DNA of 12,029 nucleotides from assembly GCA_934215475.1 (NCBI GenBank), contig CAKPZY010000052.1, positions 1-12,029 of the forward strand, in the 5' to 3' direction. Below the pieces are notes generated by a model, which was not told the origin of the DNA, searched no databases, and worked only from the letters and a program-made list of their open reading frames with translations. Origin of the DNA: an uncultured Ligilactobacillus sp. (lineage in GTDB: Bacteria > Bacillota > Bacilli > Lactobacillales > Lactobacillaceae). Positions 1 to 7,793 of this stretch are shown piece by piece. Each line of letters begins with the position of its first letter. The first letter of the stretch is position 1. The position numbers and the translations under genes were made by a program.

Positions 1-73
1 CACCAGATGAAAAAGAAGTAGCAGTTAGTTAGAAATTATACATAATTGTGTCTAAAAATTTGACTCAAATCCA
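1..73 (+). mobile_element. 3' end of an insertion sequence (left copy, IS30-like)
   Basis: These 73 bases recur exactly, reverse-complemented, at the other end of the window, which identifies the shared piece as the end of a repeated element. One frame reads PDEKEVAVS and stops at 30-32, which would be the transposase C-terminus. About 40 non-coding bases follow, and the outer end (read inward TGGATTTGAGTCAAATTTTT) would be the terminal inverted repeat. The AATTTTTAGACACAA core resembles IS30-family ends of lactic acid bacteria; that assignment is from memory and is tentative. The IS/host boundary is at or just before base 73. The transposase runs rightwards, and the rest of the element is outside the window. 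Confidence 0.7.
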
Positions 74-127
74 GTTCCCTGTTTTATTAAAAAATATAAA
101 ACTCGATAACCAATATATAGAACACTA

Positions 128-164
128 AGCAGGACCCATTACTACATTATGGACCCTGCTTTTT
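128..164 (-). terminator. hairpin terminator of the tetR-OYE-SDR operon
   Basis: AGCAGGACCC (128-137) faces GGACCCTGCT (151-160) across a 13-base loop. Transcribed from the minus strand, the two non-Watson-Crick positions become G-U pairs, giving a 10-bp stem. On the plus strand they are A/C mismatches. This favours the minus strand, on which the operon ends at 180. The U-rich tail is weak on that strand (TTAGTGTT), whereas the plus strand has five Ts after the stem, so it may act in both directions. Confidence 0.55.
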
Positions 165-179
165 AGTTAACAGATTTTG

Positions 180-422
180 CTAAAAAGTGTAATTTTTCAC
201 GCAGGAACGGAATGACCAATGATCTAAACCAATTTTTCCAGCGTTAAAACCGGCGACTAAAATGATAAATGCTAAGATTATTAATAAGGGATTGGTGGAA
301 ATTGTGCCCGCTAGTAAGTATGTGAATTTCAAAGATAACACGAAAAAAGCTGCGGCAGTTGTGAATGCCCGTAAAATTAATCCCAGTCCGGAAGACGCAC
401 TGGTAATAATTGCAACTGACAT
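180..422 (-). pseudogene. chimeric remnant: SDR N-terminus fused to DoxX C-terminus
   Basis: This is an 80-codon open frame, 15 bases after the SDR gene stop, with a good ribosome binding site (AGAAGGAAG). Residues 1-14 (MSVAIITSASSGLG) copy the start of a short-chain dehydrogenase and closely match the neighbour's MSVAVISGTTSGLG. From about residue 15 the protein instead resembles the C-terminal part of DoxX membrane proteins: FTTAAAFF, LLAGTISTNP, a hydrophobic helix LLIILAFIILVAGF, then NAGKIGLDHW. DoxX proteins are about 130-180 residues with four helices, so only the last two are present. The likely history is a deletion that removed most of a second SDR gene and the front of a doxX gene and happened to keep the frame. 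It may still be translated as a small membrane protein, but neither parental function is expected. Confidence 0.7.
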
Positions 423-437
423 TTAACTTCCTTCTTT

Positions 438-1196
438 CTAAATTTTTGTAAATCTCACTATAATTGACTGTGGTACCAAACTCGCCATCACTCGAAAAGC
501 TTTATAAAAAGGCAGCATTGTATAAGTTGCCCGACCATTTCTGGCTGCCCTAATCGTCCGGTAAGCAAATTTTTTGGTATCGACCACCGGCACCTTATTA
601 ATGGCCCCCAACCGTTCTCCTTGGTTCAAGCGGGCATCCATTTCTGTTTTCATCCGGCCCGGAAAGACAACACAGACTTTTATTTTTCGGTCACGCAATT
701 CTTCTCGAAGTCCGAGCGAAAAGCTTTTGAGATAAGCCTTAGTTGAGCTGTACACGCTCATATGCGGATGGGGAACAAATGATGAAGTAGAGGCTACCGA
801 TAAAATAAAGCCATCTGAATTGATATAGGGTAAGCAAAGCCGAATTAAAGCGGTTGCCCCAATCACATTTAATTTAATCATGGTCTCAATTTCTTGTAGG
901 GGCTCATCAATTACGTTTTGACTATAGGCCACTCCTGCATTGCTAACGACCGCTTCAATCTTTGGCTGGAACTCCCTTAACACTTTGGCCAATTCCGAAT
1001 AGCTGGTTTGATCCGCTAAATCCAATCCCAAGAGTTTAAACTTCATATTTGGATACTCATTCGCAATTCTTGCCATAACTGCCTTACGTCTGGCAATCAT
1101 CCAAATTTCGGTTACCTCTGGACATTCGTCAAGAATCGCGTCGACATACTGACGACCAAGTCCTGACGTTGTACCGCTGATAACAGCAACTGACAT
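438..1196 (-). CDS. short-chain dehydrogenase/reductase (classical SDR)
   Basis: A 252-residue cytoplasmic NAD(P)-dependent oxidoreductase of normal length for a classical SDR. Visible motifs are the nucleotide-binding SGTTSGLG at 7-14, DL at 59-60, NAG at 86-88, N110, the catalytic S136 and the YSSTK box with Y149 and K153, so the whole N-S-Y-K tetrad is intact. The RR pair at 36-37 after the second strand is compatible with NADP(H). The start is set by an excellent AAAGGAGG site just upstream. It lies 27 bases after the flavin oxidoreductase gene in the TetR-led operon, which suggests reduction of a carbonyl compound linked to that enzyme's product. The substrate cannot be read from the sequence. 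Confidence 0.92.
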   Translation of the reverse strand: MSVAVISGTTSGLGRQYVDAILDECPEVTEIWMIARRKAVMARIANEYPNMKFKLLGLDLADQTSYSELAKVLREFQPKIEAVVSNAGVAYSQNVIDEPLQEIETMIKLNVIGATALIRLCLPYINSDGFILSVASTSSFVPHPHMSVYSSTKAYLKSFSLGLREELRDRKIKVCVVFPGRMKTEMDARLNQGERLGAINKVPVVDTKKFAYRTIRAARNGRATYTMLPFYKAFRVMASLVPQSIIVRFTKI

Positions 1197-1223
1197 TGAT
1201 TGATCCTCCTTTGCAATATAAAA

Positions 1224-2450
1224 TTACTTCACTCGCTTTGGCGCAATGGCAGCTAAGCCGTGCATCCGAATGGTATGAAGCAATGGCAACCAAGCATTGG
1301 TCCTGTACTGCGATTGTTTACCAACCGCAATTCGGGCCATTTGCTGCTCATAGTAACTATTACCGGCAACCGGCCCAACCAACTTGTCTAGTGGTTTAAT
1401 GCCGGTTCTTAAAAATGGAATTGACACTGTCTGGTAAGTTCCAGCTAAAACCCGCTTTGGTAAATCGGGCATCAAAACCATTGGCCGACCAATCCCAACC
1501 ATATTGGTATCACCGTCCACGACCGCGCTTTCCATGCTGTCAACCGATCGAAAGCCACCGGTCAGCGCGATCGGTACCTCAACAGCGTCTTTAATCTTTT
1601 CAGCATACTTTAAAAAGAAAACGTCGTTTTTATTGCGACTGGTGCCCACCGACATTTTGGGATTTTGATAATTACCCCCAGAAATTTCGACAAGATCAAC
1701 CCCCAATTCAGCCATTTTTTTAATTACCTGAAGTGAGTCTGCTTCCGTAAAGCCACCCGGTTCAAAATCTGACGAATTAATCTTAATGCCCACTGGAAAA
1801 TCATTTCCAACAGCTTGGCGAATACCTTGATAAATTTCAATTAAAAAGCGCATTCGATTTTCAAGCGCCCCACCATAATCATCGTCACGCCGATTATCCC
1901 GTGGTGATAGAAATTGATCCACCAGATAACCATGAGCCGCGTGAATTTCAACACCGGTAAAGCCGGCCTTCTTAGCAATGGTAGCCGTTTTAACAAAGCG
2001 CTGCACCAACTGTTTAATTTCAGCTTTACTTAACTCACGAGGGGCATTAAAAGCTCTGGCATAGACACCCTCAAATGGAATGGCACTCGGCGCTACCGGT
2101 TGTTTGGAAAGTGATGCGGGTGACTGCTTACCGGGATGATTAATCTGCATCCAAAATTGTGTACCGTTAGCAGTCCCCGCTTCAGCCCACTGTTTTAACA
2201 CGTCTAAATCCCGGTCATCTTTAACGACCACGTTGCCGGGTTCACCAAGCGCCCCGCGATCAACCATGACATTACCGGTCAGCAATACCCCAGCTCCGCC
2301 AACCGCCCATGTTCGGTACAGGTTCACCAATTGTTGATTAGGGTGCCCATGTTGTGCCAAGTTTTCGCTCATGGCTGATTTAAAGAAACGATTTTTGATG
2401 ACCACACCGTTTGGTAGAGTTAGTGGTTGAGAAACGTATTTAACTGTCAT
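1224..2450 (-). CDS. NADH:flavin oxidoreductase, Old Yellow Enzyme family
   Basis: A 408-residue FMN-dependent TIM-barrel enzyme that would reduce activated C=C bonds (enones, quinones, nitro compounds) with NAD(P)H. The family is clear from KNRFFKSAMSE near 19-29, QINHPGKQS at 102-110, the substrate-binding pair H170/H173 in GVEIHAAHGYLVDQFLSPR, the YGG...ENRMRF segment at 192-202, and the FMN-phosphate motifs TGGF at 297-300 and GIGRP at 319-323. The C-terminal region (about 340-408) is the short type, without the NAD- and FeS-binding domains of 2,4-dienoyl-CoA reductase. The ribosome binding site AAAGGAAC precedes the ATG. It sits 25 bases after the TetR gene, so it is probably induced with the SDR when the repressor binds an electrophilic ligand. 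Confidence 0.93.
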   Translation of the reverse strand: MTVKYVSQPLTLPNGVVIKNRFFKSAMSENLAQHGHPNQQLVNLYRTWAVGGAGVLLTGNVMVDRGALGEPGNVVVKDDRDLDVLKQWAEAGTANGTQFWMQINHPGKQSPASLSKQPVAPSAIPFEGVYARAFNAPRELSKAEIKQLVQRFVKTATIAKKAGFTGVEIHAAHGYLVDQFLSPRDNRRDDDYGGALENRMRFLIEIYQGIRQAVGNDFPVGIKINSSDFEPGGFTEADSLQVIKKMAELGVDLVEISGGNYQNPKMSVGTSRNKNDVFFLKYAEKIKDAVEVPIALTGGFRSVDSMESAVVDGDTNMVGIGRPMVLMPDLPKRVLAGTYQTVSIPFLRTGIKPLDKLVGPVAGNSYYEQQMARIAVGKQSQYRTNAWLPLLHTIRMHGLAAIAPKRVK

Positions 2451-2475
2451 CGATAAGTTCCTTTCTAAATTTAAA

Positions 2476-3075
2476 TTAATGTGATTGACGATTTGTACTC
2501 AATCCATTCCAGACTTGAATTTTGAGTTCAGTAAGGGCTTTGGGATCCACCGATGATTGATCAACGTCTTGGCTGATCCAGACAAAGTTAGCCATCATTG
2601 ACAAACTTCCTATTAACAAAGCCAATTGGGTCATTGGCTCAACGGCCACAAGAATTTGTTGCTGTTGACCCTCTTTGATAAACGCCGTGACCCGTTCAAT
2701 AATTTGTCGACGCAACTTTCGACTGGTATCGTCGAGGTCTTCGTTAAAGCTATTTTGATAAATGAAGTGTAGCGCCGTTGGATTGCCATTGACTAAGTCA
2801 ACACTCTGATCAAAAAATTGATTAAAACGTTTTTTGATTGGTTGATCGGTTTGCAAATCTTCCTGAATAATTGTCATGATTTGATCACAAATGGTTTGAA
2901 AAACCGCATTTAAAATAGCCTGCTTATTTTTGAAATAGTGATAAATCGACCCCACACTGACACCTGAAGCCGCTGCAATTGAAGGCACATTGCTGGCCGC
3001 ATATCCCGGACAAGCAAAAATATCAATTGCTGCGCAGATAATCTGTTGTTCTTTGTCATCTTGATTAGTTTTCAT
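2476..3075 (-). CDS. TetR/AcrR-family repressor of the oxidoreductase operon
   Basis: A 199-residue regulator. The N-terminal part (about 7-52) is a TetR DNA-binding domain: ICAAIDIFACPGYAASNVPSIAAASGVSVGSIYHYFKNKQAIL, ending in the typical YHYF recognition helix. The remainder is an alpha-helical ligand-binding and dimerisation domain. The start is placed at the ATG at 3073-3075, behind AGGTGG (3085-3090). The open frame continues upstream, but that would run through the promoter and operator palindrome. It is the first gene of its operon and the operator overlaps its transcription start, so autorepression with release by a small molecule is the natural model. The inducer is unknown. Confidence 0.9.
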   Translation of the reverse strand: MKTNQDDKEQQIICAAIDIFACPGYAASNVPSIAAASGVSVGSIYHYFKNKQAILNAVFQTICDQIMTIIQEDLQTDQPIKKRFNQFFDQSVDLVNGNPTALHFIYQNSFNEDLDDTSRKLRRQIIERVTAFIKEGQQQQILVAVEPMTQLALLIGSLSMMANFVWISQDVDQSSVDPKALTELKIQVWNGLSTNRQSH

Positions 3076-3084
3076 CAATATTTT

Positions 3085-3090
3085 CCACCT
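3085..3090 (-). promoter_or_regulatory. ribosome binding site that fixes the TetR start
   Basis: Read on the minus strand this is AGGTGG, nine bases before the ATG at 3073-3075. It supports the shorter start over the upstream in-frame ATG at 3121-3123, which has no comparable site and lies within the promoter. Confidence 0.7.
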
Positions 3091-3115
3091 TTTAGAATGA
3101 ACGTTCATTCTAAAA
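3090..3115. promoter_or_regulatory. perfect 26-bp palindromic operator for the TetR regulator
   Basis: TTTTAGAATGAAC (3090-3102) is followed immediately by its exact reverse complement (3103-3115). The core GAATGAACGTTCATTC resembles operators of TetR/AcrR-type repressors. It lies between the -10 element and the ribosome binding site of the TetR gene, where bound protein would block transcription of the whole operon. Confidence 0.85.
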
Positions 3116-3143
3116 GATAACATATCGCCTTACTATGAGTCAA
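3115..3143 (-). promoter_or_regulatory. sigma-A promoter of the tetR-OYE-SDR operon
   Basis: On the minus strand there is TTGACT (3138-3143), a 17-base spacer and TTATCT (3115-3120). The -35 matches five of six consensus bases and the -10 four of six. The -10 touches the operator palindrome, so the start point would fall inside the operator. Confidence 0.7.
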
Positions 3144-3233
3144 CAACCAGCGAGGGTGGAAGGTAGAAAATACAAATTACTTTTAATCCTAAAGATAACA
3201 AAAAAACCAAGCTGAGTCTTTTCTACTCCGCAA

Positions 3234-3341
3234 CTAATCATCAAAATTTTCAGGAAGAGGTAAATATGAACAGGACTTTCTATTGTCAAATAATTTTGAG
3301 CCATCAAAAGTCATTCCTTTGTCTAAAATAGCATAGTTCAT
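3234..3341 (-). CDS. short ORF, 35 codons, probably a gene remnant
   Basis: The minus strand reads MNYAILDKGMTFDGSKLFDN... to ...YLPLPENFDD and stops at 3234-3236. The composition looks protein-like, but no family is recognised. The only purine-rich site (AAAAGG) abuts the ATG, too close for normal initiation, and an in-frame stop lies a few codons upstream. It may be the C-terminal scrap of a lost gene. It follows the RimL-like gene by about 40 bases on the same strand. The rest of 3144-3379 holds nothing else recognised. Confidence 0.2.
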   Translation of the reverse strand: MNYAILDKGMTFDGSKLFDNRKSCSYLPLPENFDD

Positions 3342-3379
3342 CCTTTTAAAGCGCTATTTCTCACAAATGGGTCCTGAAT

Positions 3380-3931
3380 TTAGCATTTTGCTGTCCATTC
3401 ATCTGAAAGTATGGTCCAAATATTACTATCATGAAATCCATCCGATAACAATTCTGTAGCTCGAATTGAACCGTCAAAATGAAAACCGGCTTGTTTAGCA
3501 ACATTATTGCTACGCTGATTCTCCACTACCGCTATAAGGTCTATTTTATGAAGTTTATAATCATCAAATCCTATCTCACACATGCCCGACACTGCACGGT
3601 GCATAATTCCGTTACCTACAAATTTAGTTCCTAACCAATAACCCATTTCTGTACTTTGATTCTTTGCCTGAAATTTATTAAAGCTAATCGATCCAGCAGG
3701 CTGATTTTGAAAAAGGATAATAGTATTCAATGAGTAGCCTGTCCCAAAGTGTTCCATAATTTTAATTAGAGTTTTTTCTTCGTCTTCTACACTTTTTGTA
3801 TTTGAGACCCAGGGCAACCAAGGTTCTAATTCTTTTCTGCTTTCATCAATCAATTTAAATAAAGGTTCAGCGTCAATTTTTGGCCTGGGTAATGCAAGGC
3901 TAATATCTTGATCTATTTTGTAGCTAAACAT
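3380..3931 (-). CDS. RimL/RimJ-like GNAT N-acetyltransferase
   Basis: A 183-residue acetyl-CoA-dependent N-acetyltransferase resembling the ribosomal-protein-serine acetyltransferases. Features are the PWLPWVSNTKSVEDEE segment at 37-52 common in this group, the YWL motif at 98-100, the acetyl-CoA loop FVGNGIM at 104-110, and the C-terminal HKIDLIAVVENQRSNNVAKQAGFHFDG typical of RimL folds. The start at 3929-3931 is chosen because TGGAG (3941-3945) lies nine bases upstream. An earlier start would add 11 residues with no ribosome binding site. It has its own promoter and is about 60% identical by eye to the truncated gene at 11541. Many family members modify other substrates, so the target is unknown. 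Confidence 0.88.
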   Translation of the reverse strand: MFSYKIDQDISLALPRPKIDAEPLFKLIDESRKELEPWLPWVSNTKSVEDEEKTLIKIMEHFGTGYSLNTIILFQNQPAGSISFNKFQAKNQSTEMGYWLGTKFVGNGIMHRAVSGMCEIGFDDYKLHKIDLIAVVENQRSNNVAKQAGFHFDGSIRATELLSDGFHDSNIWTILSDEWTAKC

Positions 3932-3963
3932 GATAATAATCTCCAATCCGTAACTTGCAAGCA

Positions 3964-3972
3964 ATTATATCA
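3964..3972 (-). promoter_or_regulatory. extended -10 promoter of the RimL-like gene
   Basis: On the minus strand the sequence is TGATATAAT, a perfect -10 hexamer with the TG extension, about 30 bases upstream of the start codon. No good -35 is seen, which is usual for extended -10 promoters. It begins just beyond the T-tract of the preceding terminator. Confidence 0.6.
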
Positions 3973-3973
3973 T

Positions 3974-4007
3974 AAAAAAACAGGGCCCAACTGTTAAGTT
4001 ATGACCC
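3974..4007 (-). terminator. terminator of the ABC exporter operon
   Basis: On the minus strand GGGTC and GGCCC pair (one G-U) around a 15-base loop containing ATAACTTAACAGTTG. The bases TG and seven Ts follow. It lies about 135 bases after the permease stop and before the RimL-like gene. The stem is short, but the U-tract is strong. It contains a copy of a motif repeated elsewhere in the window. Confidence 0.6.
3990..4006 (+). repeat. dispersed repeat ACTRTTAAGTTATGACC, copy 1
   Basis: These 17 bases match 10393-10409 at 16 positions. The inner 10-mer TTAAGTTATG also occurs at 8684-8693. All copies have the same orientation and are intergenic. Confidence 0.5.
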
Positions 4008-4139
4008 ACTAAGTAAATGTTTTAAGTAATTAAGTGTGGAACTTGATTGACTAACTTTTTAAATAACCAACAAAGCAATAAATCACCGGTACACTGAAAA
4101 TTATCATTGTGTATGTTTGTAATTAAAAAGTAAATTAAA

Positions 4140-6968
4140 CTAATCGACTGATTTTAAGGCTCCCTGCATATCTATTTTATTGATTTTACGCGCCATAATC
4201 AGCATTACAATCAAAGAGAAGAATAAGGTAATAACCGTGGATAAAGTGAAATTCGTCCATAATAGATTCATATCAGCTAAGGCGTTTTCAGGAGGCAGAG
4301 TTTCCATGATGAAATGGTGCAGGTAATACCCTCCGCCAAACCCAGCTAGAATACCCAGTATAGTCAAGATCATTGTCTCTCGGTAAACATACATGACCGT
4401 TTCATGTCGATAAAATCCTAAGACTCTCAAAGTTGCTAGTTCGCGGATCCTTTCTGAAACGTTGATATTTGTTAAAGTAAACAAGACCACAAAGGATAAC
4501 ACAGACGAAGCGAGCACAATGATGAGTACAATATTATTTAATCCGTTTAAAATCGTATTGACTGTGTCTTTCGCCTGGTTAGACTGAACTGCAGTCACAG
4601 CTGCTTGTTGACTATTAAGCTGACCCGAGACACGGTCGATCGATGCAGCAGAGCGATCATGCAGATTAAGGATCTTAGCGTTATATTTGACTGGTTGGCC
4701 AAATACTTTATGATAATATGCGCTATTCATAACGACATCATGCCCGACATACAGCTGGCTAATACCACTGACCTTGACGCGGTGCTTTTTACCTGCATTG
4801 TCTTTTAATGCCAGGTGATCACCGGCCTGATAACCGCCTAAGCGGGCTAATTTTTCTGTAATGACTGCACCGTTATCTTGAAGCTGGATCTTTTTGTGGC
4901 TCGTAGGATTTCGAAGAGTCATAAAATCTCCAAATTTTGTTGGTGCTTGTGGCACTATTAAAGAAACTTGTTGGTTATTCGCCGCATCTTTAGGTTTCGC
5001 CGTGACGGATTCATAGTAGATAGTACCTTGTTTTTTGACCTCGTCCATGTTTGAAACTTTATTTTTATAACTCGTCTTTTGAGACTGGGTAGCTTGTGGA
5101 TCAAAGACACCGATCACGTCATAATGAACGATCTTTTGGTACTGGTTATCAACGATTCCATTCAAAGAATCGCGTAAACCAAAACCGGTGATCAATAGCG
5201 AGGTACAACCGAAGATGCCAATGATCGTCATAAACATCCGACTTTTGTACCTAAATAAGTTACGTATTGTGACTTTATGGTCAAAGGATAATTTTTGCCA
5301 GATAAACGGTACTTTTTCCAACAATACTTTTGCGCCGGAACGAGGAGGTTTTTCTGTCATCAATTTTGCAGGTTCTTCCTGTAGGGAATTCCACACAACA
5401 TAGATGGCAGGAATGACCGTACAAATTAAGGCAAAAGCCAGGCTGACTCCGATCCATAACCCAGAAGGTGGCGTCTTTAGGGCTGGGACTGCCAAATTGG
5501 CCGCATAAGCGGCATAGATCCGTTGAGGCAAGAGCCAAGTCCCAAAGAAACTTCCGATCGCTGCCCCCAAAATAGCAGCACTACTACCATAAACCAAAAA
5601 CATCTTCAAAGCATCGAATTTGGTATATCCTAATGCTCGCAGCGTCCCGATGTCGATCCTTTTTTCTTCAGCCATGCGTGACATGGTAGTTAAAGTGACT
5701 AAAATTGCGACTGCGAAGAAAATGAGCGGGAAAGTGTTAGACAAAACATCGATCCGCTTAGCTGCTTCGCCAAACTGATTGTAACCTTGGTTATAGTCTT
5801 TACGTGTTTGGAGTTGGTAAGTTAGCTTGCTTTGATTTTTGATCTCACTTTTTTTGCTGGCAATTTTTTCTTGGGCCTGTTTTATTTTTTGGCCCTGCGT
5901 TTGCAGCTGGTGAGAATTTTGTTGGTATTGCTGTTGTTGGGTATTGATCTTTACTTGTTCAGCTTGGAGTTGCTGCTGTTGTTTTTGTAATTGTTGTTGA
6001 GCCGCTGTTTTTTGCGGTCCCATTGGTAGTTGGGCTGTCTGAGTCTGTTTAGCAGTTAATGCCTGCTGAGCCTTACTTAACTGTGACGAAGCCTCGTTTA
6101 TTTGTGTTTTGGCTTGTTTAAGCTGGTCTTGTTTTCTATCAAACGAAGCCTGTTGCGACTGCAATTTATCAGTCTGATCCTGGACTTTATCCAGCGCTTG
6201 TTGCTGCAATTTTTCTTGACGTCGTTCAGCTTGCTTTGTTAAACCAGCTTGTGCGTGGTTGACATTCCGATTGAGCTGGTTTTCAAATTTGTTCGAATAA
6301 CCTGCGCCTTTAAGATTGTTGTATGAGATCTTAGCAACGTTTGGTAATTGCTGGCTAAAAGCTTTCCTGGTCAGGACAGCGAATGTATCAATCTGTCCCT
6401 TGCCAGCGTTTGAGGTCCCAAGATTTCTCTTTCGCAAATAATCACTGGAAGTTACAAAACCAACGACCTTATACTTGGTGTGTTTTAAGCCGCTAACATT
6501 CTGATGACCATGATTATTAACTAAACTTATGTGTTGACCGAGCTTGTAGTTGCTGGATTCGTATTTGCTTAGCGCGATTTCGTGGGAATTATGCGGCAAA
6601 CGTCCTTTCACTGGTTTGTAAAGTGAAAGATCAGTTGTTTTTTCGTTTAATCTGACCGTTTTATTAGAGCCAGACAATACAGCATCCTTATACTGGGAAA
6701 ACTCAGCTTGTTTGACATGTGACATGTTAGTCAGATAGTGACGATCCGAGCGATTAAAACCGACCTGGCTGGTAACTTGAGCATCAGCCATTTGATGTTC
6801 GTGAAAATAGGTATTGCCGGTTGCACGCATGTCATTTCCGGTTACTTTAAGCCCGATCAAGACAAACGTTCCCAAGGCTAATAAGATTGAAATTGAAATA
6901 AAGCGTGCAAAAGAGAATTTGAATTCTTGCCAAATATTTTTGCGTAAGATTTTTCGCAAATTATTCAC
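4140..6968 (-). CDS. FtsX/MacB-like ABC transporter permease with periplasm-facing coiled coil
   Basis: A 942-residue membrane subunit of an ABC exporter. An N-terminal helix (about 20-41) is followed by an extracytoplasmic domain (45-235). Then comes a long Gln/Lys-rich coiled coil at about 240-385, rich in QQQ runs, and a first FtsX-type block with helices near 408-428, 455-479 and 503-526. A helix near 577-598 leads to a second outside domain, and a second FtsX block occupies about 805-930. Both blocks have the cytoplasmic coupling loop (EEKRIDIGTLRALGY at 434-448; SERIRELATLRVLGF). The first codon is GTG directly after the ATPase stop, so translation is coupled. A TTG three codons on, six bases behind AGGTG, is an alternative start. 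MacB-type systems use ATP to drive movement across the envelope rather than classical membrane transport. The cargo is unknown. Confidence 0.9.
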   Translation of the reverse strand: MNNLRKILRKNIWQEFKFSFARFISISILLALGTFVLIGLKVTGNDMRATGNTYFHEHQMADAQVTSQVGFNRSDRHYLTNMSHVKQAEFSQYKDAVLSGSNKTVRLNEKTTDLSLYKPVKGRLPHNSHEIALSKYESSNYKLGQHISLVNNHGHQNVSGLKHTKYKVVGFVTSSDYLRKRNLGTSNAGKGQIDTFAVLTRKAFSQQLPNVAKISYNNLKGAGYSNKFENQLNRNVNHAQAGLTKQAERRQEKLQQQALDKVQDQTDKLQSQQASFDRKQDQLKQAKTQINEASSQLSKAQQALTAKQTQTAQLPMGPQKTAAQQQLQKQQQQLQAEQVKINTQQQQYQQNSHQLQTQGQKIKQAQEKIASKKSEIKNQSKLTYQLQTRKDYNQGYNQFGEAAKRIDVLSNTFPLIFFAVAILVTLTTMSRMAEEKRIDIGTLRALGYTKFDALKMFLVYGSSAAILGAAIGSFFGTWLLPQRIYAAYAANLAVPALKTPPSGLWIGVSLAFALICTVIPAIYVVWNSLQEEPAKLMTEKPPRSGAKVLLEKVPFIWQKLSFDHKVTIRNLFRYKSRMFMTIIGIFGCTSLLITGFGLRDSLNGIVDNQYQKIVHYDVIGVFDPQATQSQKTSYKNKVSNMDEVKKQGTIYYESVTAKPKDAANNQQVSLIVPQAPTKFGDFMTLRNPTSHKKIQLQDNGAVITEKLARLGGYQAGDHLALKDNAGKKHRVKVSGISQLYVGHDVVMNSAYYHKVFGQPVKYNAKILNLHDRSAASIDRVSGQLNSQQAAVTAVQSNQAKDTVNTILNGLNNIVLIIVLASSVLSFVVLFTLTNINVSERIRELATLRVLGFYRHETVMYVYRETMILTILGILAGFGGGYYLHHFIMETLPPENALADMNLLWTNFTLSTVITLFFSLIVMLIMARKINKIDMQGALKSVD

Positions 6969-7673
6969 CTACCATTCAATATTTTTAACGGGTTGTGGTT
7001 CATCATTTAGATAATCTGCCGCAACCTTACCGTCGCCAATTTCGATTATATGGTCGGCCATTGCTTTGATTGCAGCATTATGAGTTACAATGATCACAGT
7101 TTTATTGTCTTTGTGGCTGAAATCTTGCAGTAACTGTAGTATTGTTTTGCCAGTCTTGTAATCTAAGGCACCAGTTGGCTCATCACACAGTAAAAGTTCG
7201 GGATTTTTTGCAACTGCTCGAGCTATCGAAGCTCGTTGTTGTTCCCCACCAGACAACTGCGCCGGAAAACGGTCTAACATTTTTGCTAAGCCCACATCTG
7301 CTAGAACTTTTGCAGGATCAAGCGCGTTATGCGAGATCTCACTGGCCAGTTCCACATTTTCAAGTGTAGTCAAATTTGGGATTAGATTATAGAATTGGAA
7401 CACAAAGCCAACCTGTTCTCGGCGGTAAGTTGTCAGCTTATTTTCAGATATTTGGCTTATTTCTTGGCCATTTACAATTACTGACCCTTTGGAGGGAGAA
7501 TCCATTCCCCCTAATATGTTGAGTAGAGTAGTTTTCCCTGCTCCTGAACTGCCTAAAATAATTGTAAGTTCTCCTTTTTTTATTTCAAAGCTAACTTTAT
7601 CGTTGGCATATACTTTATTTTCCCCACTTTTAAAGATCTTACTTTCATTTTTGACTAAAATAAAATTCCCCAT
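6969..7673 (-). CDS. ABC transporter ATP-binding protein (LolD/MacB type)
   Basis: A 234-residue ATPase of the LolD/MacB/FtsE class, which partners FtsX-type permeases. All motifs are intact: Walker [10 protein letters not shown] at 41-49, Q-loop Q93, signature LSGGEQQR at 140-147, Walker B LLLCDEP at 160-166 with catalytic E165, D-loop ALD at 169-171 and switch H198. A strong AAAGGAG lies upstream of the ATG. Its stop TAG abuts the permease GTG, so the two subunits are made from one message. The divergent TetR-family gene is the likely regulator, which suggests export of, or protection from, a toxic compound such as an antimicrobial peptide or drug. That role is inferred from context. Confidence 0.95.
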   Translation of the reverse strand: MGNFILVKNESKIFKSGENKVYANDKVSFEIKKGELTIILGSSGAGKTTLLNILGGMDSPSKGSVIVNGQEISQISENKLTTYRREQVGFVFQFYNLIPNLTTLENVELASEISHNALDPAKVLADVGLAKMLDRFPAQLSGGEQQRASIARAVAKNPELLLCDEPTGALDYKTGKTILQLLQDFSHKDNKTVIIVTHNAAIKAMADHIIEIGDGKVAADYLNDEPQPVKNIEW

Positions 7674-7677
7674 ATGA

Positions 7678-7793
7678 TTGACTCCTTTTAATGAACGACA
7701 TGTTGAGTATTTACAAAATATAGGGTATTATAAATTTAAAAAAATAACAATATACACATTTTTAAAAGTTGTTGAGTATAAGGGGAGAAAGCC
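7678..7793. promoter_or_regulatory. divergent control region between the ABC exporter and its TetR regulator
   Basis: This AT-rich interval holds promoters in both directions. Rightwards there is TTGAGT (7703-7708), 17 bases, and TATTAT (7726-7731). Leftwards a perfect TATAAT (complement of 7727-7732) overlaps the same bases but lacks a good -35. The regulator gene has AGGGGAG before its start, and the ATPase has AAAGGAG. The 10-mer TGTTGAGTAT occurs at both ends of the region, and AATGAACG (7690-7697) equals half of the palindrome at 3090-3115. Overlapping promoters mean one bound protein could control both genes. Confidence 0.5.
7701..7779 (+). repeat. direct repeat TGTTGAGTAT, two copies
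   Basis: TGTTGAGTAT appears at 7701-7710 and 7770-7779, 69 bases apart, at the two ends of the divergent promoter region. The first copy overlaps the rightward -35. They are candidate binding sites for the neighbouring regulator, although TetR operators are more often palindromes. Confidence 0.45.

Noticed and set aside
3076..3123. A longer TetR start adding 16 residues
   Set aside because: The extension would be encoded by the -10 element and the 26-bp operator. The ATG at 3073-3075 has a proper ribosome binding site.
5281..5538. Open frame on the minus strand inside the permease gene
   Set aside because: It is another frame of the 942-codon permease, with no ribosome binding site and no recognisable protein pattern.
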